Assembly: GCF_042655305.1 (NCBI RefSeq)
Contig: NZ_JBHSLR010000006.1
Strand: one strand, 5' to 3'
DNA from: Arcanobacterium_A bovis
Lineage (GTDB): Bacteria; Actinomycetota; Actinomycetes; Actinomycetales; Actinomycetaceae
Length of the DNA stretch: 64,000 nucleotides
The translations under genes were made by a program, and so were the position numbers. Shown piece by piece: positions 54,054 through 60,573 of this stretch. Under the pieces are notes generated by a model. The model worked only from the letters and a program-made list of their open reading frames with translations. It searched no databases and had not been told where the DNA came from. Within the stretch, counting starts at the first letter, position 1. Every line of letters begins with the position of its first letter.

Positions 54054-57000
54054 TTGTCTACTTCACAAATGCCACCTAACAAGCCGGCAGATGGAAAGCC
54101 TAAAGCACACAAGCGTAAAGGCGGTGCCGGTGGCGCTTTCTTGCCGACGCTTGCAATTTTGGGCGTGATCCTTGCAGTCACCGTAGTGTTTGCATCATTT
54201 TGGACCGAACTCAAATGGTTTGAACAAATTGAGGCTGCTCGCGTGTTCTGGACGCAATACGGCGCTTGGCTCGTGTTGGCGGGAGTGGGAGCTGTTGTTT
54301 TCTCGCTGATTGTGGCGGTGAACTTCCGAATTGCGATGGGTGGAAAATTTGGGAAGGAAGCGGTTCCCTTTGTCGAGCCGTTGCTCGTTCCAGTCACGCC
54401 GCAAGTAAAAATCAACCAAATCGCGCGCGGTAAACCGTGGTTATCGCTGGTAGTCGCTCCGCTCGTGGCAGGTATTCTAGCTGGCACAACGCTTGGGGCT
54501 GACTGGCGGTCGTTCTTGTTGTGGCTCAACGCTACGCCATTTAACCAAAAAGACCCAGAGTTTGGCTTGGACATCTCGTTCTACGTGTTCAGTTTGCCGG
54601 TATTGCACCTGTTATTGAGATACTACTTCATGCTCCTAGCGGTGTCTTTGCTCGCTGCAATGGTTGGTTACTGGATCAATTCTGATATTTCCAGTGTGAA
54701 AGGTAAGCTTCGTATTTCCAAGAAAGCGCAAGTTCATGCAGGTGTTCTAGCTGCTCTCGCTGCATTTGGCATCGCGGCGTCGTTCTGGCTATCGCGCTAT
54801 GACCTGCTCCTTGGAAACAATGACCGCTTCTCAGGAGCGAACTTCACCGATATCAATGCTTCGAAACCAGGACTCACGATCCTTGCAATCTCGGTGTTGC
54901 TGGTCGGAGTGCTGTTTGCTGTGGCGGCCTTCCGACGTACCTGGAAGCTCGCCGTCGTCGGCGTTGTTTCAACAGTGACGGCAGGTTTGGTGTTGACGAG
55001 TTTGTACCCAGTGTTGCTCCAAAACTTCAAGGTTAATCCCAATGCTGCGGAGCTAGAGTCGGAATTTATCCAGCGAAATATTGATGCCACGCTCAAGGCA
55101 TATGGGCTGGACGAGGTGGAAACTCAACAGTACGCGGCACGAACCGATGCCACGCCAGGACAGTTGCGCCAAGACTCGCAAACCGCGGCGCAGATCCGAC
55201 TGCTTGATCCAAATATTGTGTCGCCGTCGTTCAACCAGCTACAACAAAACCGGCAGTACTATGAGTTTTTGCCGCAGCTTTCGGTAGATCGCTACCGGAT
55301 CAACGGAGAAATGCGTGACACCGTGATCTCGGTGCGAGAACTCAACCTCGAAGGCCTGGACGATTCGCGTCGTTCCTGGGTGAACGATCATACCGTTTTC
55401 ACGCACGGTTTCGGTGTAGCTGCTGCATACGGAAACACGGCGACGCCGAAGGGTGACCCTGCGTTCTGGGAGGCGGGTATTCCGTCGTCGGGAGAAATTG
55501 GGGAGTATGAATCGCGCGTTTATTTCGGGCAAAAATCACCTGATTACTCGATCGTTGGTGCACCTAAGGGTGCGACTCCGTGGGAGTTGGACTACCCAGA
55601 CGATTCAGCGCCAAACGGGCAGGTAAATACCACGTACAAGGGCGACGGTGGTCCGCAGATTTCCAATGCTTTTGCGAAATTGATGTTCGCGATTCGATTC
55701 CGCTCAACGGAGTTGTTCTTCTCTGACCGCGTGACTTCGCAATCGCAGATTCTGTTCGACCGTGACCCGCGTAAACGCGTGGCAAAGGTGGCGCCGTATC
55801 TGACTCTTGATTCGAAGGTGATCCCCGCCGTCGTCGATATGGATAACGATCCAAAGACTCCAAAGGAACTCGTGTGGATCATTGACGGCTACACTACGTC
55901 GAATAATTATCCGTACTCGGCGCGTGAAACACTCAATGAGCTCACTGCTGATGCCCGCACCAAGCAAAATGTAGTTGGTCAGATTCCGTCTCAGATCAAT
56001 TATATTCGCAATTCGGTGAAGGCCGTTGTGAATGCCTACGACGGAAAAGTGACGCTGTATCAATGGGATCAGAAGGATCCGATTATCAACGCTTGGAAGA
56101 ATATTTTCCCTGGGCAGGTAACACCGCTTGAACAGATGCCGGGCGATCTGATTGCACACGTGCGTTATCCTGAGGATTTGTTTAAAGTGCAGCGTGGTTT
56201 GCTGGCGCGCTACCACGTAAAGGACGCGAAGTCGTTCTACTCCGGTGGTGATTTCTGGCAGGTTCCGCGCGAACCAACTGTGGATAACGAGGACAAAAAA
56301 GCGCCGAACCAGCCGCCATATTACTTGACCTTGCAAATGCCGGGTCAGCAGCAGGCTTCGTTCTCGCTGACCACGTCTTATATTCCAGGTGGTAACACAA
56401 ACCGCAATGTGATGACGGGCTTCTTAGCAGCAGATTCGAATGCTGGGCATGAGACTGGCAAGATTGCTGATTCTTATGGCAAGTTGAGATTGCTTGAGGC
56501 GCCGCGTGATTTGACGGTTTCGGGACCAGGCCAGGCCGAGAATGCGATGCTGACGAGTCCAGATGTGTCGACGGCGTTGAACTTGTTGCGTCGTGGCGGT
56601 ACAGAAGTGATGGAAGGCAATTTGCTTTCGCTGCCGATTGGTGGAGGCTTGCTGTACGTGCAGCCTATTTATGTGCAGGCGGCGACCGGTACGAAGTACC
56701 CCACATTGCAGTATGTATTGGCCATGTTCGGTGACAAGGTGGGCTTCGCGCCGACCCTCGACGCCGCGCTTGACAAGGTGTTTGGTGGCGATTCCGGTGT
56801 AAGTGCTGGCGACGCCGCAATCAAGGGCGCCAAGACGGCGCCGATTCCATCGGATGGTTCGCACGATAACGCCGCTGGAAATGCGGCTGGCGCTGCTGGA
56901 GCTGCGGGCGCGGACAAGGCTGGCGGAAGCGCTGGTGACAAGACTGGAGGAAGTGCGGCGACGCCGTCGCCTGCTCCCGGTGCAGCTGGCGGCTCAGGAT

Positions 57001-57191
57001 CGGGCGGCTCAGGATCGGTCGGTACCCCGCAGGAGAAACTGGACGCTGCTTTGAAGAAGGCCGAGCAGGCTATTTCTGAGAGCGATACCGCTCGCAGAAA
57101 TGGAGACTGGGGCGCGTATGGAACCGCTCAAAACAAGCTGGCTGATGCGATTAAGGAAGCGATGGAAGCACAGAAAGCAATGGGGAAGTAG
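54054..57191 (+). CDS. UPF0182-family large membrane protein
   Basis: 1045 residues. The N-terminal third holds about seven membrane helices (from FLPTLAILGVILAVTVVFASFW to AVVGVVSTVTAGLVLTSLYPVLL); the long rest is an extracytoplasmic domain with conserved blocks (LLDPNIVSPSFNQLQQNRQYYEF, RITHGFG-like VFTHGFGVAAAYG, YFGQKSPDYSIVG). The C-terminus is Ala/Gly/Ser-rich and ends in a short helix. Function is unknown. TTG 54054 follows GAGG by 7 bases; ATG 54069 is the alternative. Confidence 0.92.
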   Translation: MSTSQMPPNKPADGKPKAHKRKGGAGGAFLPTLAILGVILAVTVVFASFWTELKWFEQIEAARVFWTQYGAWLVLAGVGAVVFSLIVAVNFRIAMGGKFGKEAVPFVEPLLVPVTPQVKINQIARGKPWLSLVVAPLVAGILAGTTLGADWRSFLLWLNATPFNQKDPEFGLDISFYVFSLPVLHLLLRYYFMLLAVSLLAAMVGYWINSDISSVKGKLRISKKAQVHAGVLAALAAFGIAASFWLSRYDLLLGNNDRFSGANFTDINASKPGLTILAISVLLVGVLFAVAAFRRTWKLAVVGVVSTVTAGLVLTSLYPVLLQNFKVNPNAAELESEFIQRNIDATLKAYGLDEVETQQYAARTDATPGQLRQDSQTAAQIRLLDPNIVSPSFNQLQQNRQYYEFLPQLSVDRYRINGEMRDTVISVRELNLEGLDDSRRSWVNDHTVFTHGFGVAAAYGNTATPKGDPAFWEAGIPSSGEIGEYESRVYFGQKSPDYSIVGAPKGATPWELDYPDDSAPNGQVNTTYKGDGGPQISNAFAKLMFAIRFRSTELFFSDRVTSQSQILFDRDPRKRVAKVAPYLTLDSKVIPAVVDMDNDPKTPKELVWIIDGYTTSNNYPYSARETLNELTADARTKQNVVGQIPSQINYIRNSVKAVVNAYDGKVTLYQWDQKDPIINAWKNIFPGQVTPLEQMPGDLIAHVRYPEDLFKVQRGLLARYHVKDAKSFYSGGDFWQVPREPTVDNEDKKAPNQPPYYLTLQMPGQQQASFSLTTSYIPGGNTNRNVMTGFLAADSNAGHETGKIADSYGKLRLLEAPRDLTVSGPGQAENAMLTSPDVSTALNLLRRGGTEVMEGNLLSLPIGGGLLYVQPIYVQAATGTKYPTLQYVLAMFGDKVGFAPTLDAALDKVFGGDSGVSAGDAAIKGAKTAPIPSDGSHDNAAGNAAGAAGAAGADKAGGSAGDKTGGSAATPSPAPGAAGGSGSGGSGSVGTPQEKLDAALKKAEQAISESDTARRNGDWGAYGTAQNKLADAIKEAMEAQKAMGK

Positions 57192-57226
57192 TTGCTGATA
57201 CGTGAGCAAAGGCACCCTCTCTCACC

Positions 57227-57256
57227 TTGATAGTTGTGGGGAGTGCCGTCTAAGGT
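57227..57256 (+). promoter_or_regulatory. candidate promoter of the initiator tRNA gene
   Basis: TTGATA (57227-57232), 18 bases, TAAGGT (57251-57256); the tRNA starts 12 bases later. The spacing and position fit a tRNA promoter. Confidence 0.6.
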
Positions 57257-57267
57257 AGAAGTACCGA

Positions 57268-57341
57268 CGCGGGGTGGAGCAGTTCGGTAGCTCGCCGGGC
57301 TCATAACCCGGAGGTCGCAGGTTCAAATCCTGTCCCCGCAA
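57268..57341 (+). tRNA. initiator tRNA-fMet (anticodon CAU)
   Basis: A 74-base cloverleaf: acceptor CGCGGGG / CCCCGCA with a C1-A72 mismatch, D-arm GAGCAGTTCGGTAGCTC, anticodon stem CCGGG/CCCGG around CTCATAA, variable loop AGGTC, T-arm GCAGGTTCAAATCCTGT. The C1-A72 mismatch and three G-C pairs at the base of the anticodon stem are the marks of the initiator. CCA is not encoded (ACTA follows). Its 3' half is the attachment site of the adjacent mobile element. Confidence 0.95.
57301..57341. other. attachment site (attL/attR) of the mobile element, approximate
   Basis: The 3' half of the tRNA gene, from the anticodon to the end of the acceptor stem, is the usual integration target of tyrosine recombinases. 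The element gene on the minus strand reads into it. The second copy would be at the other end of the element, outside the window, so the exact core cannot be set. Confidence 0.6.
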
Positions 57342-57642
57342 CTAAACCAGAATCCCTGGACTCGAAAGAGTCTGGGGATTTTGCTTTCTCCAGCTCAACG
57401 GTTTCGTTCGGCAATAGGTCTTCAATGTCTAAGTCGAGAAAAGCAGCAGTTCTCACTAAGTCAATGGCAGACCAAGCTACATGTCCTGAAATCTTTCGTG
57501 AAACAACTGGCTTTTTTAAGCCAAGATAGTTTGCAAGATCCATTTGCATAAGTCCACGTCGGCGCAGCCATATAGACACACGCTCGCCAATGATCTCATT
57601 GATACTCATGGTTGAAATATAGCTGTCATTCATCACTGTCAT
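57301..57642 (-). CDS. XRE-type regulator whose end lies inside the tRNA gene
   Basis: 113 residues. An HTH of the Cro/CI type (ERVSIWLRRRGLMQMDLANYLGLKKPVVSRKISGHVAWSAIDLVRTAAFLDL). The last residues VAGTGFEPATSGL are the antisense translation of the tRNA 3' half, and the stop codon TGA is the complement of the anticodon-loop bases TCA at 57301-57303. So the C-terminus is set by the insertion site. A promoter on the minus strand (TTGCAC-18-TATATT) starts about at the ATG 57642, suggesting a leaderless message; ATG 57630 and 57609 are alternatives. Likely controls the divergent operon and thereby excision. Confidence 0.8.
   Translation of the reverse strand: MTVMNDSYISTMSINEIIGERVSIWLRRRGLMQMDLANYLGLKKPVVSRKISGHVAWSAIDLVRTAAFLDLDIEDLLPNETVELEKAKSPDSFESRDSGLVAGTGFEPATSGL
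57351..57384 (+). terminator. terminator behind the tRNA-fMet gene
   Basis: AATCCCTGGACTC (57351-57363), loop GAAA, GAGTCTGGGGATT (57368-57380) with two G-U pairs, followed by TTGC. It lies in element DNA inside the XRE reading frame, so after insertion the element supplies the tRNA terminator. Confidence 0.7.
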
Positions 57643-57648
57643 GAGTCA

Positions 57649-57717
57649 AATATACACAATCGGTTTGTTTTGGTGCAACTGATTTTAGTTGACAAACATG
57701 GTTTTGCGAAATATATT
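57649..57717. promoter_or_regulatory. divergent promoters of the element
   Basis: Plus strand: TTGACA (57689-57694), 17 bases, TATATT (57712-57717), a near-consensus promoter for the excisionase-like gene and the genes behind it. Minus strand: TTGCAC (57678-57673), 18 bases, TATATT (57654-57649) for the XRE gene. Direct copies of CTGTCAT at 57623-57629 and 57636-57642 may be XRE sites. Confidence 0.75.
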
Positions 57718-57762
57718 CGTCTCAGTAAGTTATTTAAAATAAACTGGCTTGAGGAAAAGAAA

Positions 57763-57993
57763 TTGAAACATGATCTCTTATCTCCATCCGAAGTCGCGGA
57801 GATTCTAAACGTTACGCGCCAGACTGTGACGCGTTGGTGTTCAGTCGGGCGAGTATCTTATATCGTTTTGCCTTCTGGTCAGTTTCGTATTCCACGTGAC
57901 GAGGTAGAGAAGATTCTTACCCCGGTGGTGCCGTCTGCTTCTTCTGCTGATGAAGCGTTTGAAGATGTTCCTTTGTTTCGAGAGAATGGGTGA
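57763..57993 (+). CDS. excisionase-like HTH protein
   Basis: About 76 residues with a MerR/excisionase-type winged HTH (LSPSEVAEILNVTRQTVTRWCSVGRVSYIVLPSGQFRIPRDEVEKIL) and an acidic tail. Such proteins bind the attachment site and steer the integrase to excision. TTG 57763 is the chosen start: GAGGAAAA sits 8 bases upstream and the promoter above lies after the alternative GTG 57670, which would not be transcribed from it. Confidence 0.8.
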   Translation: MKHDLLSPSEVAEILNVTRQTVTRWCSVGRVSYIVLPSGQFRIPRDEVEKILTPVVPSASSADEAFEDVPLFRENG

Positions 57994-57999
57994 CCGATA

Positions 58000-59022
58000 A
58001 TGTCGGTTAAGGCAATGTCGTGGGTATTTACCCTAGAAGAGCTTCCTGCTAGTGAAACGCTTGTTTTGCTAGCTTTGGCCGATGCTGCGAATGATGAGGG
58101 GCTTGCTTGGCCGTCCCAGGCAACACTTGCTCCTAAAGCACGCTGCAGTGAGCGTTCTTTGCGTCGCCATGTTCAGTTTCTAAAAGATCATGGATTGATT
58201 GATGTGCGGGTACGTAGTGGTCAGTCAGGGCGCAAATCGAATATTTACCAGCTGCATGTTGGTGTTGAGTTTTCGTTGCAAAATAACCAACCGGCCATTT
58301 TGTCCGGTTGCGAAACTCCTGTGGATAACTTTGAAGCAGCGTCTTGTCATGAAGTTGTGGATAACCCGAGTTTGTCTAGGGAAATAACCAATCGGCCAAA
58401 ATGGCCGGTTGCGGACGGTGAAGGTTCGCAACCGGACACAGGTGGCCGGTCGCAACCGGACACTAGTGACCTCTTGGTTCCTTATATAGATTTAGAACCA
58501 TCAATAGAACCACCAACCATACCAAGCCAGGCATCTGTGGATAACTTTTCTGGTGTGGGTGGTGTGGATGATCCTGCCCCACAGGTGACAGATGTTGATT
58601 GGAATTTGATCCAGTCGGCGTTACCGCAAACGTATGTTGCTCTGCTTGGGCGTGGTGGAGCTCGATCTGCTGCGCAGATCTTGTACGGCGCTCTTGCTCA
58701 AGGTTGGACGGTTGGCGCGATTCGACGAAAGCTGGATGCTAACGCGATTCCGGCGTCAGTGCGCAATGGGACTGGTTTAGTGCTTTTCCGGCTTCGTGAA
58801 GCGGTTGAGTGCCCTCCACCGCCGAAACCAGGGGATGAGAAGCGCGAACGAGTCAATCGGTATAGCCAGCGCCTACAGGCCATCATTGACGGTACTTCTG
58901 GACTTCCTGAACGGGAACAGTTTCTCGAAGCACACGCAATCGCTTCCTCGTTTGAAGGCCAAATCTTGTTGAGCGATCTTTGTTATCAAGCACTTGCGAT
59001 TGTTGACGGGAGAAAACAGTGA
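58000..59022 (+). CDS. helix-turn-helix replication-organizer-like protein
   Basis: 340 residues. An N-terminal winged helix (FTLEELPASETLVLLALADAANDEG ... CSERSLRRHVQFLKDHGLIDV, residues 8-85) of the kind found in phage O-like and plasmid initiator proteins; a Pro/Ser/Asn-rich middle (about 90-195) that contains the DNA-level repeats described separately; and a C-terminal helical part (DWNLIQSALPQTYVALLG ... WTVGAIRRKLD). No ATPase motif. I infer a role in element replication. It starts 6 bases after the excisionase-like gene, and its stop overlaps the next start. Confidence 0.7.
   Translation: MSVKAMSWVFTLEELPASETLVLLALADAANDEGLAWPSQATLAPKARCSERSLRRHVQFLKDHGLIDVRVRSGQSGRKSNIYQLHVGVEFSLQNNQPAILSGCETPVDNFEAASCHEVVDNPSLSREITNRPKWPVADGEGSQPDTGGRSQPDTSDLLVPYIDLEPSIEPPTIPSQASVDNFSGVGGVDDPAPQVTDVDWNLIQSALPQTYVALLGRGGARSAAQILYGALAQGWTVGAIRRKLDANAIPASVRNGTGLVLFRLREAVECPPPPKPGDEKRERVNRYSQRLQAIIDGTSGLPEREQFLEAHAIASSFEGQILLSDLCYQALAIVDGRKQ
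58281..58499. repeat. iteron-like repeats and AT-rich stretch inside the replication gene
   Basis: A 13-base unit TTCGCAACCGGAC occurs directly at 58425-58437 and, with one change, at 58449-58461, and inverted (GTCCGGTTGCGAA) at 58302-58314 exactly and at 58403-58415 with two changes. A 35-36-bp unit at 58281-58316 recurs at 58382-58416. Next comes an A/T-rich 14 bases (58481-58494) framed by GGTTC and GAACC. Confidence 0.7.
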
Positions 59023-59483
59023 TGCATACTCATTATTCTTCACCGGCGCAAGGGGTATTCCTGCCTACCAACTTGGTCAAAGACGCAAAGCTATCTTATT
59101 TCGATCTCGGAATCTTATCGGTTCTTCTCGCAGCAACGCAACGAGAAAACGTTGGATACCGCGAGCTGGCTAAACGCGGAATGAATGAAAACATGATCCG
59201 TCAAAGCCTAACGCGGCTGACGAAGCAAGGTTTGTTTTTCCGGTTCGCATACATGCGTGAAGGAAAAGAATTCTATGTCTCGATGGCGTCAAATTTTCCA
59301 ATCACCACCACAAAAGCAAAAGAAATCTTGGTAGCGAGAATTGCTTATGATGGCAACGGTTTTATACCGGAGCTATCTGATATTAATGATAGTGAACATA
59401 ACAGTCTTCCGGTTGAGAAACCTTCCATCGACGGAAACTCTGCAATCATTCTCAACCGGATCCCACGTAAGAAAGTCGGTTAA
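59022..59483 (+). CDS. winged-helix protein of unknown function
   Basis: About 153 residues. The central part (SYFDLGILSVLLAATQRENVGYRELAKRGMNENMIRQSLTRLTKQGLFFRF) resembles a winged HTH; the C-terminus is Asn/Ser-rich and charged. The stop of the previous gene overlaps GTG 59019 and ATG 59022, so it is coupled to the replication-type gene; both starts are possible. Its link to replication or partition is inferred from place only. Confidence 0.65.
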   Translation: MHTHYSSPAQGVFLPTNLVKDAKLSYFDLGILSVLLAATQRENVGYRELAKRGMNENMIRQSLTRLTKQGLFFRFAYMREGKEFYVSMASNFPITTTKAKEILVARIAYDGNGFIPELSDINDSEHNSLPVEKPSIDGNSAIILNRIPRKKVG

Positions 59484-59487
59484 TCCC

Positions 59488-60480
59488 ATGAACGCACTCA
59501 AAGAAAAAATCACAGCCCTTTCCACGAAAACCAAGATCATTATTATCGCTGGCATCGGCATCACGCTTACTCTATCCGGGATACTCATCAATTGGCAGAC
59601 GAACCGTGCTGAATATGATCGAGCATGGAAGGCTTATTCGGATGCACGCGGTGAGAATAAAAAGCTCATGGATGCTGCAGCGAAACAGATCGAAGAATGC
59701 AAAGTAAACGCTTTGCCAGGTTATGACGACTGCCTACCTATCTCGTCAGCGATGAGGAAAGTTGAGAAACTTCCTATCCTTGACAACGGTGAGGAACTCG
59801 ATGCTGTGAATGCTGGCACGGACGCTTTGACCGCGATGAATGCTGAGGTGAAAAAGGCAACCAGTGAAGCACACGCGGGCGTGAAAAATTCTGCGCTTTT
59901 ATGGAAGAACAGCAATCTCAAACCAGAGATTAAATGGTCGAACGAGGCTGTGGAGCGTAACCGTAAACTCATCAGTGAGTCTGATGGGAAAGTTAGCGAT
60001 CCGGGGCTGCGTAATAATCTTGCTGCGAAAACGGATGCGTTAGAGAAACTGACCAAAGAGATCGAAGCAAAGTATGACTCGATGCTTGCTGCGGAAGCCA
60101 AGGACGAATACGCGGCTTTACATCAAGCCTATAACGAGGCTAAAGCGGCTGAAGACGCACTCAAAGCCGCAATGACACCGCCAGTGAACCTTTTACAGCC
60201 AGCCGTGCAACCGACCGTATCAAAGCAGATAACTCCTTCTGTACCGAGTAAGTCGTCGGCTCCTGCCCGCAAAGCTGGTGGAACGAAAACTGGTGGAACA
60301 ACGTCCACTGGTTCAGGAACGTCGTCTGGTGGAACCACGGCTCCTTCAGCACCAGCGACCGGCGGTGGAACATCGACCGGTGGTTCGACTGGTGGACAGA
60401 ACGGCTGGGTGGAAACCGGAAGCGAAGACCAATGTTTGAAGTTTGATACTCAGGGAAATTCTTGGTCTGTTCCGTGTTGA
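59488..60480 (+). CDS. membrane-anchored coiled-coil protein with Gly/Thr/Ser-rich tail
   Basis: 330 residues. A single hydrophobic helix at 15-35 (KIIIIAGIGITLTLSGILI), probably an uncleaved anchor, then about 220 residues of Ala/Lys/Glu-rich helix, then a low-complexity segment rich in Gly, Thr and Ser, and a short end WVETGSEDQCLKFDTQGNSWSVPC. Cysteine pairs at ECKVNALPGYDDC and QC...VPC may form disulfides outside the cell. Function unknown; its place suggests a surface or mating-contact role. ATG 59488 lacks a strong ribosome-binding site. Confidence 0.75.
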   Translation: MNALKEKITALSTKTKIIIIAGIGITLTLSGILINWQTNRAEYDRAWKAYSDARGENKKLMDAAAKQIEECKVNALPGYDDCLPISSAMRKVEKLPILDNGEELDAVNAGTDALTAMNAEVKKATSEAHAGVKNSALLWKNSNLKPEIKWSNEAVERNRKLISESDGKVSDPGLRNNLAAKTDALEKLTKEIEAKYDSMLAAEAKDEYAALHQAYNEAKAAEDALKAAMTPPVNLLQPAVQPTVSKQITPSVPSKSSAPARKAGGTKTGGTTSTGSGTSSGGTTAPSAPATGGGTSTGGSTGGQNGWVETGSEDQCLKFDTQGNSWSVPC

Positions 60481-60573
60481 TAGTTGTCCGTTAGTGATAG
60501 CGGTTTGGCGTCAGGGAAACAGGAGAGGTTTTCGGCGCTACTTTCTCAATAACCAATTGATTGGAGAACAAAA

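Noticed and set aside
57301..57341. The GFEPATSGL peptide as a conserved protein motif
   Set aside because: It is the antisense translation of the tRNA 3' half and recurs wherever genes run into this tRNA; it is not a domain.
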